NCBI GenBank assembly: GCA_905339295.1 | Contig: CAJPFI010000021.1 | Span: 124,001 to 188,000 of the forward strand | Length of the DNA stretch: 64,000 bases | Origin: Burkholderiales bacterium | GTDB lineage: Bacteria > Pseudomonadota > Gammaproteobacteria > Burkholderiales > Casimicrobiaceae | Direction: 5' to 3' | Part shown: positions 42,228-50,671 of the stretch, piece by piece | Layout of the letters: every line of letters begins with the position of its first letter | Position numbering within the stretch: the first letter of the stretch is position 1 | Program-made: the position numbers and the translations under genes | The notes under the pieces: generated by a model | Seen by the model: the letters and a program-made list of their open reading frames with translations, nothing else | Databases searched by the model: none | What the model was told of the DNA's origin: nothing

Positions 42228-42740
42228 ATGAGACGCCGACTCTACTGGCTGCTGCCGGACGTGGAGAACGCCCGGCGAATCGCGGACGACCTGCTGCTGG
42301 CGCGGGTCGAGGACCGCCACATGCACTTCCTCGCGCGCGAGGGCACCGACCTCGGGACGCTGCACGAGGCGTCGGTGCTGCAGAAGACCGATGTTCGACA
42401 CGCGGCGATCACCGGAACGCTGCTCGGCGCCCTGCTCGGCGCGGCGGCCGGCTGGCTGTTCGCGCAGAGCCCGATCGGCGGCGTGACGATCGGCGTGGGC
42501 GGCATCGTGCTGATGGCCGCGTTCGGCGCGGGATTCGGCTTCTTCGCGTCGACGCTGGTCGGCACGTCGCTGCCGAACTCGTACCTGCGCCGGTTCGAGC
42601 GCGAGATCGGCGACGGCCGCGTCCTCGCGATGGTCGACGTGCCGCTGCACCGCGTCGAGGAGATGCAGGAACTGCTCGCCCGGCGCCACCCCGAGGCGGC
42701 GTGGCGCGGCGTCGACCCGGCGGTGCCCGCGTTCCCGTAG
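42228..42740 (+). CDS. DUF1269-like membrane protein
   Basis: A 170-residue protein. The N-terminal cytosolic region (LYWLLPDVENARRIADDLLLARVEDRHMHFLA) resembles the DUF1269/general-stress-17M pattern. Two hydrophobic segments (about 60-80 and 88-110, rich in Gly and Ala: TGTLLGALLGAAAGWLFA and the following stretch) form a hairpin. A soluble C-terminus follows. ATG preceded by GAGGGCATC. Likely an inner-membrane stress protein. It sits upstream of the dnaE2 operator, but there is no reason to think it is SOS-controlled. Confidence 0.72.
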   Translation: MRRRLYWLLPDVENARRIADDLLLARVEDRHMHFLAREGTDLGTLHEASVLQKTDVRHAAITGTLLGALLGAAAGWLFAQSPIGGVTIGVGGIVLMAAFGAGFGFFASTLVGTSLPNSYLRRFEREIGDGRVLAMVDVPLHRVEEMQELLARRHPEAAWRGVDPAVPAFP

Positions 42741-42802
42741 GACAGGGGGGCCGGGAAGCCGTCCCCGGCCCGGGGCCGGCGTGTCGCACGGAGGGCGGAA
42801 AA

Positions 42803-42822
42803 TACCGTATATTCGTACGGTA
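42803..42822 (+). promoter_or_regulatory. dnaE2 operator-promoter overlapping the start codon
   Basis: The palindrome TACCGTA-N6-TACGGTA matches the lexA2 operator arm for arm (TACCGTC-N6-GACGGTA). A possible -10 (TATATT, 42808-42813) lies in its centre. The last base of the palindrome is the A of the dnaE2 ATG, so the transcript would be leaderless or nearly so. No convincing -35 hexamer is visible. Confidence 0.75.
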
Positions 42823-45800
42823 TGCCGCCCGACCTGCTCGCCCCGTACGCCGAGCTTCACTGCGTCTCGAACTTCAGCTTCCTGCGCGGGGCCTCGCACC
42901 CCGAGGAACTGGTCGAGCGGGCCGCCTCGCTGGGCTACGCGGCGCTCGCGATCACCGACGAGTGCTCGTTCGCCGGGATCGTGCGCGCGCATCTCGCGGC
43001 GAAGGACGCGGGAATCGCGCTCGTCGTCGGCAGCGAGTTCGCGCTCGACGACGGCCCGCGCCTCGCGCTCTACGCGACCGACCGCGGGAGCTACGGCGAC
43101 CTCGCGCAACTGATCACGCGCGGCCGGCGCCAGGCGACGAAGGGCAGCTACCGGCTGACGCGCGCCGACGTCGAGGCGCTCGCGTCGCGCTGCCTCGCGC
43201 TGTGGCTGGGAAACGGGGCCAGGCCCGATTCCCCGAAGGAGATCGAGCCTGGCGCCATCCGCTGGATTGCCGCGACGTTCCCCGGCCGCGCGTGGCTCGC
43301 CGTCGAGCTGTTCGCGCGCGCGGGCGACGCCGCGCGGCTCGCCGCACTGGAGGCGATCGGCCGCGAGCACGGGTTGCCGCTCGTCGCCGCGGGCGACGTC
43401 CACATGCACATGCGCGCACGGCGCGCGCTGCAGGACACGCTGACCGCGATCCGCCTGCGCACGCCGGTCGCGCAATGCGGGTACGCGCTGTTCCCGAACG
43501 CCGAGCGCCACCTGCGCTCGCGCGCGCGCCTCGCGACGGTCTACCCGCCTGCGCTGATGGCGGAAACGCTCGCGTTCGCCGGACGTTGCCGTTTCTCGCT
43601 CGACGAGCTGCGCTACGAGTATCCGGAGGAAGTCGTGCCGCCGGGCGAGACCCCCGCCTCGCACCTTCGCAAGCTCGTCGAGGCCGGGCTCGCGCGGCGG
43701 TACGCACGCGGTACCGGAAGTGGCGAGGGGGACTTCCTGCGCGGCGACGCGGCCTTCCGCTGCCTCTCCGCGCCCGCCGACGTGCGCGAGCTGATCGAGC
43801 ACGAGCTCGCGCTGATCGCCGAATTGCGCTACGAGCCCTACTTCCTCACCGTCCACGACATCGTCGCGTTCGCGCGCTCGCAGGACATCCTGTGCCAGGG
43901 GCGCGGCTCGGCGGCGAACTCGGCGGTCTGCTACGCGCTCGGCATCACCGAGGTCGATCCCGCGCGCATGTCGATGCTGTTCGAGCGCTTCATCAGCCGG
44001 GAGCGGAACGAGCCTCCGGACATCGACGTCGACTTCGAGCACCAGCGGCGCGAGGAGGTGATGCAGTACGTCTACGCGAAGTACGGCCGCGACCGCGCGG
44101 CGCTCGCCGCGACGCTCGTCACCTACCGGCCGAAGAGCGCGGTGCGCGACGTCGGCAAGGCGCTGGGCCTCGACCTCGCGCAGGTCGACCGGCTCGCCGG
44201 CGTGTTCGCATGGTGGGACGGCCGCGCGATCCAGGCCGAACGCATCCGCGAGGCCGGCTTCGACCCGGAGAGCCCGCTCGTCCGGCGCCTCGTCGCGCTC
44301 GCGAGCGCGCTGACGGGCTTCCCGCGCCACCTGTCGCAGCACGTCGGCGGCTTCGTGATCGCGCGCGGACTGCTCGAGCGGATGGTGCCGGTCGAGAACG
44401 CCGCGATGGCCGATCGCACGGTGATCCAGTGGGACAAGGACGACCTCGACGCGATGGGGCTCCTCAAGGTCGACTGCCTCGCGCTCGGGATGCTCTCGGC
44501 GATCCGGCGCTGCCTCGACTTCGGGGTCAGAGCCGTTACTCGCGATGAAGTGCCCGGGGGCGGAGTATCGGTCTCCACGCGAATGACAGCTCTGACCCCG
44601 AAGTCGATGCCGCGCAGCATGCAGGACATCCCCGCCGAGGACCCCGAGGTCTACGCGATGATCCAGCGCGCCGACACGATCGGCGTGTTCCAGATCGAGT
44701 CGCGCGCGCAGATGTCGATGCTGCCGCGCCTGCGGCCCGCGAACTTCTACGACCTCGTGATCGAGGTCGCGATCGTGCGCCCCGGGCCGATCCAGGGCGG
44801 CATGGTGCATCCGTACCTGAAGCGGCGGCAGGGCAGGGAGCCGGTGACCTACCCGAGCCCGGCCGTCGAGGCGGTGCTCGCGCGCACGCTCGGCGTTCCG
44901 ATCTTCCAGGAGCAGGTGATGCAGCTCGCGATCGTCGCGGCGGGCTTCTCGCCCGGCGAGGCGGACCAGCTGCGGCGCTCGATGGCCGCGTGGCGGCGCA
45001 AGGGCGGCCTCGAGAAGTTCGAGGAGCGCCTGATCGAGGGGATGGCGAAGCGCGGCTACGACGCGGCGTTCGCGCGACAGATCTACCAGCAGATCCTCGG
45101 CTTCGGCGAATACGGCTTCCCCGAGTCGCACTCGGCGTCGTTCTCGCTGCTTGTCTACGTGTCGGCATGGCTCAAGCGCTACCACCCCGCCGCGTTCACC
45201 GCGTCGTTGCTGAACTCGCTGCCGATGGGCTTCTACGCGCCCGCGCAGCTCGTCGCCGACGCGCGGCGCCACGGCGTCGAGGTGCGCGGACCGGACGTGG
45301 CGGCGAGCGGCTGGGACTGCGCGCTCGAACACCGCCCGGCTGAAGCCGGACCCACAAGCTTCGATGAGGCGTCCCGAGATCCTCGTGGGTCCGGCTTCAG
45401 CCGGACGCCTTCCGCCGATTCGACCTTCCTGCAGTGGGGCGCCGGCGGTCCCGCGCTGCGCCTGGGGCTGCGCATGGTGAACGGCCTCACCGAAGCCGGC
45501 GCGCGGCGGATCGAGGACGCGCGACGCGCGAGACCGTTCGCCGACGTCGTGGATCTCGCGCAGCGCGCGCGCCTGGAACGACGCGATCTCGAAATGCTCG
45601 CCGACGCGGACGCGCTCGCATCGCTCGCGGGCCATCGCCACGCCGCGGTGTGGGACGTCGCCGGCGTCGAGAAGCTTCCCGGGGTGCTCGCGGAAGGACG
45701 TTTCGACGAGACCGCGCCCGATCTCGCGCAACCCACCGAGGGCGAGGACATCGTCGCCGACTACCGGCGGCTCGGACTGACGCTGCGCCGCCATCCGGTC

Positions 45801-46154
45801 GCGCTTCTGCGCGCCGAGCTCGCGAAGCGCCGCCTCGCCACCGCCGCCGACCTCCTGCGCACGCCGCACGGCCGCCTCGCGCGCACCGCCGGCATCGTGA
45901 TCGGGCGCCAGCGCCCGGACACCGCGAGCGGCGTCGTGTTCGTCACGCTCGAGGACGAGACCGGCGCTACCAACGTGATCGTCTGGCGCGATCTCGGCGA
46001 CCGCCAGCGCCGCGAGCTGCTCGGTTCGCGCCTGCTCGCGGTCTACGGCAAGGTCGAGCGCGAGGGCGAGGTCGTCCACCTGATCGCCGGGCGGCTGGTC
46101 GACCTCACTCCCATGCTGGGATCGCTGCCCACGCGTTCGCGGGATTTCCATTAG
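42822..46154 (+). CDS. dnaE2: Error-prone DNA polymerase III alpha subunit DnaE2
   Basis: A 1110-residue family-C polymerase. The PHP domain begins YAELHCVSNFSFLRGASHPEELVERA. The polymerase core contains PPDIDVDFEHQRREEV, IQWDKDDLDAMGLLKVD and VIEVAIVRPGPIQGGMVHPY, with the helix-hairpin-helix and OB-fold region at the C-terminus. DnaE2 forms the SOS mutasome with ImuA and ImuB and makes most damage-induced mutations. It starts directly at the LexA2 operator. Two repeat elements (44516-44606 and 45336-45404) are inserted in frame, adding about 30 and 25 residues in linker positions. The protein remains open and of near-normal length. Confidence 0.95.
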   Translation: MPPDLLAPYAELHCVSNFSFLRGASHPEELVERAASLGYAALAITDECSFAGIVRAHLAAKDAGIALVVGSEFALDDGPRLALYATDRGSYGDLAQLITRGRRQATKGSYRLTRADVEALASRCLALWLGNGARPDSPKEIEPGAIRWIAATFPGRAWLAVELFARAGDAARLAALEAIGREHGLPLVAAGDVHMHMRARRALQDTLTAIRLRTPVAQCGYALFPNAERHLRSRARLATVYPPALMAETLAFAGRCRFSLDELRYEYPEEVVPPGETPASHLRKLVEAGLARRYARGTGSGEGDFLRGDAAFRCLSAPADVRELIEHELALIAELRYEPYFLTVHDIVAFARSQDILCQGRGSAANSAVCYALGITEVDPARMSMLFERFISRERNEPPDIDVDFEHQRREEVMQYVYAKYGRDRAALAATLVTYRPKSAVRDVGKALGLDLAQVDRLAGVFAWWDGRAIQAERIREAGFDPESPLVRRLVALASALTGFPRHLSQHVGGFVIARGLLERMVPVENAAMADRTVIQWDKDDLDAMGLLKVDCLALGMLSAIRRCLDFGVRAVTRDEVPGGGVSVSTRMTALTPKSMPRSMQDIPAEDPEVYAMIQRADTIGVFQIESRAQMSMLPRLRPANFYDLVIEVAIVRPGPIQGGMVHPYLKRRQGREPVTYPSPAVEAVLARTLGVPIFQEQVMQLAIVAAGFSPGEADQLRRSMAAWRRKGGLEKFEERLIEGMAKRGYDAAFARQIYQQILGFGEYGFPESHSASFSLLVYVSAWLKRYHPAAFTASLLNSLPMGFYAPAQLVADARRHGVEVRGPDVAASGWDCALEHRPAEAGPTSFDEASRDPRGSGFSRTPSADSTFLQWGAGGPALRLGLRMVNGLTEAGARRIEDARRARPFADVVDLAQRARLERRDLEMLADADALASLAGHRHAAVWDVAGVEKLPGVLAEGRFDETAPDLAQPTEGEDIVADYRRLGLTLRRHPVALLRAELAKRRLATAADLLRTPHGRLARTAGIVIGRQRPDTASGVVFVTLEDETGATNVIVWRDLGDRQRRELLGSRLLAVYGKVEREGEVVHLIAGRLVDLTPMLGSLPTRSRDFH
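44516..44606. repeat. GGGGTCAGAGC inverted-repeat insertion inside dnaE2
   Basis: Perfect 18-base arms (CGACTTCGGGGTCAGAGC at 44516-44533 and its complement at 44589-44606) flank a 55-base loop, with partial further pairing just inside the arms. It shares the core TCAGAGCCGT with the cdd1-imuA element. In frame within dnaE2, between the conserved CLD and MQDIPAEDP blocks. Confidence 0.93.
45336..45404. repeat. Paired REP-like palindromes inside dnaE2
   Basis: Two 20-base perfect inverted arms (45336-45355 and 45385-45404), each itself palindromic with core CCGGCTGAAGCCGG or complement, enclose 29 bases. It lies in frame within dnaE2 just after the conserved WDCALE segment. The arm is a variant (CCGG in place of TCGGGC) of the intergenic REP family. 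Confidence 0.93.
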
Positions 46155-46309
46155 CCGCCCGAGCCGCCCGTCGTCGCGCTTCGCCTGGCCCGTCCGGGAA
46201 GCCCTCTGCGGCGCTTCCTTCGCTGCGCCGTGGCATCGGCCTATGTAAGATCGCCGTTTTGCGGGACGACCCAGCGGGAGCGCGGCGTTCCCGCACGGGG
46301 GAGGCGACC

Positions 46310-47740
46310 TTGGCACGACCCGACTTCGACATCGTGGTGATCGGCGGCGGTGCAGGCGGGCTGGTCGTCGCCGCGGGCGGCGCGTCGCTCGGCGCCCGCG
46401 TGGCGCTGGTCGAGAAACACAGGATGGGCGGCGACTGCCTCTGGTACGGCTGCGTGCCGTCGAAGACGCTGATCAAGTCGGCGCACGTCGCGAACGCGAT
46501 GCGCCATGCCGACCGCTGGGCGCTCGCGCCGCACGACCCGAAGCCCGACCTCGCGCGCGTGATGGAGCGCGTCGCGTCGGTCATCCGCGGCATCGAGCCG
46601 AACGACAGCCCCGAGCGGTTCCGCTCGCTCGGCGTCGACGTCGTGCTGGGCGACGGGCACTTCGTCGCGCCCGACGCGTTCGAGGTCGACGGCCGCCGGC
46701 TGACGGCGAAGACGTTCGTGCTCGCAACCGGCTCGCGTCCCGCGATGCCGCCGATCCCGGGCCTCGCCGAGTCGGGCGCGCTCACCAACGAGACCGTGTT
46801 CGACCTGCGGGAGAACGTGCCGCACCTCCTCGTCGTCGGCGGCGGACCGATCGGAAGCGAGATGGCGCAGGCGTTTCGCCGCCTCGGCAGCGAGGTCACC
46901 GTCGTCGACGTCGCGCCGCGCATCCTGCCGCGTGAAGACACGGACACCGCCGGCGTCGTCCATCGCCGAATGCTCGAGGAAGGCGTGCGCTTCCACCTCA
47001 TGGCCTCGATCGCGAAGGTCGAGGGCGCGCGCGGCGACGTGCGCATGACGATCAGGGGCAAGGACGGCGCCGAGGGCGTCATCGCCGGAACGCACGTCCT
47101 CGTCGCGGCGGGACGCAAGGTCAACATCGAGGGCCTCGGGCTCGACGCCGCGGGCGTGAAGGTCGAGAACGGGCGCATCGTGACCGACGCGCGGTTGCGC
47201 ACCACCCATCCGCGTGTCTACGTCGTCGGCGACGTCGCCGGCGGCTACCAGTTCACGCACGTCGCCGAGCACCACGCCGGCATCGTGCTTCGCCAGGCGA
47301 TCTTCCACCTGTTCTGGACCAGGCCGTCGACGGTCGTCCCGTGGTGCACGTACACCGATCCCGAGCTCGCGCGCGTCGGCCTCTCCGAGGACGAAGCGCG
47401 GCAGCAGAAGATCGAGCACAGGGTCTACCGTTTCGCATTCGACGAGATCGACCGCGCCCGCGCCGAAGGCGAGACCGAGGGGTTCGCGAAGCTCGTCACC
47501 GATCCGAAGGGCCGCCTCCTGGGCGCGGCGATCGTCGGCCCGCACGCGGGCGAGCTGATCGCCGAATGCGTGCTCGCCGTGTCGAAGGGCATGAAGGCCG
47601 GCGACCTCTCGGCCGCGATCCACGCCTACCCGACGCTCGTGTCGATCAACCGCCGCGCGGCCGACCAGCGCCTGAAGGAGGGCCTGACGCCCTCGTCGAA
47701 GACGTGGATCAAGCGGATCTTCGGCCTGCGGGGGGTGTGA
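46310..47740 (+). CDS. Flavoprotein disulfide-reductase family oxidoreductase (MerA-like)
   Basis: A 476-residue class-I pyridine nucleotide-disulfide reductase. The FAD motif is VIGGGAGGLVVAAG, the redox-active Cys43 and Cys48 lie in GGDCLWYGCVPSKTL, and the NAD motif is VVGGGPIGSEMAQAF. The usual HPT-x-x-E base pair is replaced (IHAYPTLVS), as in MerA-like relatives. The TTG start at 46310 has GGAGG seven bases upstream. First in a run with TVP38, DUF547 and a glycosyltransferase gene that resembles the auxiliary part of arsenosugar-biosynthesis clusters. The substrate may be a metal or organoarsenic disulfide, but that is inference. Confidence 0.85.
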   Translation: MARPDFDIVVIGGGAGGLVVAAGGASLGARVALVEKHRMGGDCLWYGCVPSKTLIKSAHVANAMRHADRWALAPHDPKPDLARVMERVASVIRGIEPNDSPERFRSLGVDVVLGDGHFVAPDAFEVDGRRLTAKTFVLATGSRPAMPPIPGLAESGALTNETVFDLRENVPHLLVVGGGPIGSEMAQAFRRLGSEVTVVDVAPRILPREDTDTAGVVHRRMLEEGVRFHLMASIAKVEGARGDVRMTIRGKDGAEGVIAGTHVLVAAGRKVNIEGLGLDAAGVKVENGRIVTDARLRTTHPRVYVVGDVAGGYQFTHVAEHHAGIVLRQAIFHLFWTRPSTVVPWCTYTDPELARVGLSEDEARQQKIEHRVYRFAFDEIDRARAEGETEGFAKLVTDPKGRLLGAAIVGPHAGELIAECVLAVSKGMKAGDLSAAIHAYPTLVSINRRAADQRLKEGLTPSSKTWIKRIFGLRGV

Positions 47741-47742
47741 CG

Positions 47743-48477
47743 ATGGCCGGCGAGCCTCCCGTGCGCGACCGGCCGGCCCGGGCCGGCCGGTGGGGCAGGC
47801 TCGCGATGCTCGCGCTCTTCGTCGGCGGCGTCGTCGCGTTCTTCGCGTTCGGCGGACAACGCTACCTCACGCTCGAGACGATCAAGGCGAACCGCGACGC
47901 CATGCTCGCGTTCACCGAGGCCCGCTTCGCCGCCTCGCTCGCGATCGCGTTCCTGGTCTACGCCGGCGCCGTCGCGTTCAGCCTGCCCGGCGGCCTCGTG
48001 CTGTCGCTGGCCATGGGATTCGTCTTCGGCCGATGGGTGGGAACGGTGCTGGTCGTGATCGCAGCCACGGTCGGCGCGACGATCGTGTTCCTCGCCGCGC
48101 GCTACGTCTTCGCGGACGCCGCGCGCAGGCGTCTGGGTGCGCTCGGCGAGCGCATCAACGCCGGCTTCACCGAGAACGCGCTCAGCTACCTGCTGTTCCT
48201 GCGCCTCGTGCCGGCGTTCCCGTTCTTCCTCGTCAATCTCGCGCCCGCGTTCTCGACGATACCTCTCGGGACCTACGTGCTCGCGACGTTCGTCGGCATC
48301 ATCCCGGGCACGTTCGTGTTCGTGAACCTCGGCCAGTCGCTCGGGCGCATCGATTCGCTCCAGGGCCTCGTCTCCGCCGAGACGCTGGGCGCGTTCGCGC
48401 TGCTCGGCGTATTCGCGCTGGTGCCCATCGCGATCCGCAAGTGGCGCATGCGCCGCGCCGCGGCGCCGGACGGCTGA
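47743..48477 (+). CDS. TVP38/TMEM64 (SNARE-associated) membrane protein
   Basis: A 244-residue membrane protein with five to six hydrophobic segments and the TVP38/DedA-related signature AFSLPGGLVLSLAMGFVFG and later LRLVPAFPFFLVNLAPAF. ATG at 47743, immediately after the preceding TGA. In arsenosugar-type clusters a TVP38 protein is a standard neighbour of the flavoprotein, DUF547 and glycosyltransferase. It may be a transporter or scramblase. Confidence 0.9.
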   Translation: MAGEPPVRDRPARAGRWGRLAMLALFVGGVVAFFAFGGQRYLTLETIKANRDAMLAFTEARFAASLAIAFLVYAGAVAFSLPGGLVLSLAMGFVFGRWVGTVLVVIAATVGATIVFLAARYVFADAARRRLGALGERINAGFTENALSYLLFLRLVPAFPFFLVNLAPAFSTIPLGTYVLATFVGIIPGTFVFVNLGQSLGRIDSLQGLVSAETLGAFALLGVFALVPIAIRKWRMRRAAAPDG

Positions 48478-48503
48478 CCCTCGACCTTCGGAAAGGCGTG
48501 CCC

Positions 48504-49283
48504 GTGCCCGTTCCCGCCACCCTAGCCGGCCCGATCGCGCGATGGCGCGCGCGGCTCGCCGGCCTCGTGCTGTGCGTCGCACTGCCGCTCGCAGCCGGCT
48601 CCGCGGTCGCGCAGGGCATCGACCACGCGCCGTTCGACGCGCTCCTGCGCCAGCACGTGCGAAACGGCGACGTCGACTACCGCGGCTTCCAGGACAGCGC
48701 GGCCTTCAAGGCCTACCTCGCCGCCCTCGCAGCGCCCGCAAGGCTCGAGACCAGGGCCGAGCGGCTCGCCTACCACATCAACGCCTACAACGCCTTCGCG
48801 ATCCAGGGCATCCTCGACGGGTTGTCGCCGTCCTCGCTCCTCGGCCGCGTGCGCTACTTCCGGTTGCGCGAGTGGCCGCTGGACGGACGCAGGATCACGC
48901 TCCAGGGCCTGGAGCACGAGGTCCTGCGCCCGATGGGCGAGCCGCGCATCCATTTCGCGATCGCGTGCGCGTCGAAGTCGTGTCCGCCGCTGCGCCAGGA
49001 AGCCTACGTTTCCGCGAAGCTCGACACGCAGCTCGACGACCAGGCGCGCCTGTTCGTCAACGATCCGTTCCGCAACAGGTACGACAAGGCATCGCGCATC
49101 GCGGAGCTCTCGGAGATCTTCAGGTGGTTCGGGGAGGATTTCCGCGGCGCGGGCTCGGTGCAGAAGTACATCAGCCGTCATGTCGCGGACGCCGACGTCG
49201 CCGCGGCGCTGGCGCGCGATGCCTACCTGGTCGAGTGGATCACCTACGACTGGACGCTGAACGGGACGCCGCCGCGGCGCTGA
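48504..49283 (+). CDS. DUF547 secreted protein
   Basis: A 259-residue protein with a signal peptide (ending about AAGSAVAQG) and a DUF547 domain containing AYHINAYNAFAIQGIL, then HFAIACASKSCPPL with the two conserved Cys and the C-terminal VEWITYDWTLN. The GTG start at 48504 has GGAAAGG seven bases upstream; an in-frame GTG two codons earlier is too close to that site. Likely periplasmic. DUF547 proteins recur with TVP38 and TIGR04283 glycosyltransferases, but their activity is not established. Confidence 0.88.
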   Translation: MPVPATLAGPIARWRARLAGLVLCVALPLAAGSAVAQGIDHAPFDALLRQHVRNGDVDYRGFQDSAAFKAYLAALAAPARLETRAERLAYHINAYNAFAIQGILDGLSPSSLLGRVRYFRLREWPLDGRRITLQGLEHEVLRPMGEPRIHFAIACASKSCPPLRQEAYVSAKLDTQLDDQARLFVNDPFRNRYDKASRIAELSEIFRWFGEDFRGAGSVQKYISRHVADADVAAALARDAYLVEWITYDWTLNGTPPRR

Positions 49284-49317
49284 CGCCCCGGAGCCGCCGC
49301 GACCGGCCGTGCCGACC

Positions 49318-50637
49318 ATGCCCGGATCGAGAGTGTCGATCGTGGTCCCCGCGCTCGACGAGGCGCCGCGAATCGCGGCCGCGCTCGACGCGCTCGCGCC
49401 GCTGCGCGCGCAGGGGCACCAGGTCGTCGTCGTCGACGGCGGCAGCGGCGACGCCACGGTCCCGCTCGCGATGCCGCGCGCCGATCGCGTGCTCACCGCG
49501 CCGCGCGGGCGCGCGTCGCAGATGAACGCCGGCGCGGCCGTCGCGACGGGCGACGTCCTCCTGTTCCTGCACGCCGACTCGCGCCTGCCCCCGGACGCGA
49601 TCGAGGCCATCTCGCGCGCGAACCGCGCCGGCCGCCGCTGGGGACGCTTCGACGTGACGATCGACGGACGCTCGCCCCTGCTGCCCGTGGTCGCGATGGC
49701 GATGAACTGGCGCTCCCGGCTGACCGGCATCGCGACCGGCGACCAGGGAATGTTCGTCGAGCGTGCGCTCTTCGCGTCGGTCGGCGGCTTCCCGCGGATC
49801 CCTCTGATGGAGGATGTCGAGCTGTCGCGGACGCTGAAGCGCCGTGCCGGGCGTCCGGCATGCATCGCGTCGCGCATCCGCACGTCCGGGCGACGCTGGG
49901 ACGACGGCGGCGCATGGCCCACGATCGCGCTGATGTGGCGTCTGCGTGCGGCCCACGCCCTCGGCGCCGATCCCGCCCGGCTCGCGCAGGCCTACCGCAT
50001 GCCGCCCGGTCGGCGGCGGCGCATCCTGCAGGTCTTCGCCAGGGCGCCGGAGCCCGGCAAGGTCAAGACGCGTCTCGCCCGCTCGCTGGGCGACGAGCCG
50101 GCGGCGGATGCCTATCGCGATCTCGCGCTGCACGCGCTGAGCGTGGCGAAGCAGGCGCGCGAGCGCGGTGTCGTCGCGTCGATCGAGCTGTGGTGCACGC
50201 CCGACATCGCGCACCCGTCGCTGGTCCAATGGGCGCGCGACGCCGGCGCGACGCTGCACGGCCAGCACGGAAACGACCTCGGCGCGCGCATGCGCCATGC
50301 GCTGGGCTGCGCGCTCGCCCGCGGCGACGTGCCGATCCTGATCGGCACCGATTGCCCTGCGATCGACGCGGACTACCTCGCCTCCGCGTCGGAGGCGCTC
50401 GACGAGTGCGACGCCGTGATCGGCCCGGTCGAGGACGGCGGCTACGCGCTCGTCGGACTCGCGCGCGACGTCGACGCGTTCGCCGGCATCGCGTGGAGCA
50501 CGCCCGCGGTGATGTCCGCAACGCGCGCGGCGCTGGCGCGCGCGGGGGCGAGCTGGGCCGAGCTTCCGCTGCTGTGGGACGTCGACACCGCGGACGATCT
50601 CGCGCGCTGGCGCGATCCGCCGGCCGGGCGCGCGTGA
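49318..50637 (+). CDS. Fused TIGR04283 + TIGR04282-like glycosyltransferase
   Basis: A 439-residue protein joining two domains normally encoded separately. The N-terminal GT-A domain (about 5-215) has VSIVVPALDEAPRIAAAL and the DxD-like LLFLHADSRLP, matching TIGR04283. The C-terminal domain (about 235-435) begins RILQVFARAPEPGKVKTRLA and contains GTDCPAIDADYL and GPVEDGGYALVG, matching TIGR04282/DUF2064. Both families are annotated as arsenosugar-biosynthesis glycosyltransferases. ATG at 49318; a GTG nine bases earlier is also possible. The fusion would keep the two steps together. Last gene of its run; the next gene is on the other strand. Confidence 0.87.
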   Translation: MPGSRVSIVVPALDEAPRIAAALDALAPLRAQGHQVVVVDGGSGDATVPLAMPRADRVLTAPRGRASQMNAGAAVATGDVLLFLHADSRLPPDAIEAISRANRAGRRWGRFDVTIDGRSPLLPVVAMAMNWRSRLTGIATGDQGMFVERALFASVGGFPRIPLMEDVELSRTLKRRAGRPACIASRIRTSGRRWDDGGAWPTIALMWRLRAAHALGADPARLAQAYRMPPGRRRRILQVFARAPEPGKVKTRLARSLGDEPAADAYRDLALHALSVAKQARERGVVASIELWCTPDIAHPSLVQWARDAGATLHGQHGNDLGARMRHALGCALARGDVPILIGTDCPAIDADYLASASEALDECDAVIGPVEDGGYALVGLARDVDAFAGIAWSTPAVMSATRAALARAGASWAELPLLWDVDTADDLARWRDPPAGRA

Positions 50638-50671
50638 AGCCGTGCGAAACGATCCGGGGGCCCGGCGGCGG

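Noticed and set aside
43203-43240. GGGGCCAGGCCCGATTCCCC in dnaE2 as a third insertion
   Set aside because: The segment encodes residues at a plausible linker, but it lacks extended inverted arms and does not match the two repeat families.
40335-46316. Very long minus-strand open frame running antisense across dnaE2 and on into the M14 gene
   Set aside because: Only its last 564 codons (40335-42029) show protein family features. The rest is low-complexity Arg/Ala/Gly sequence that is the mirror of the well-conserved dnaE2, as expected from high GC content.
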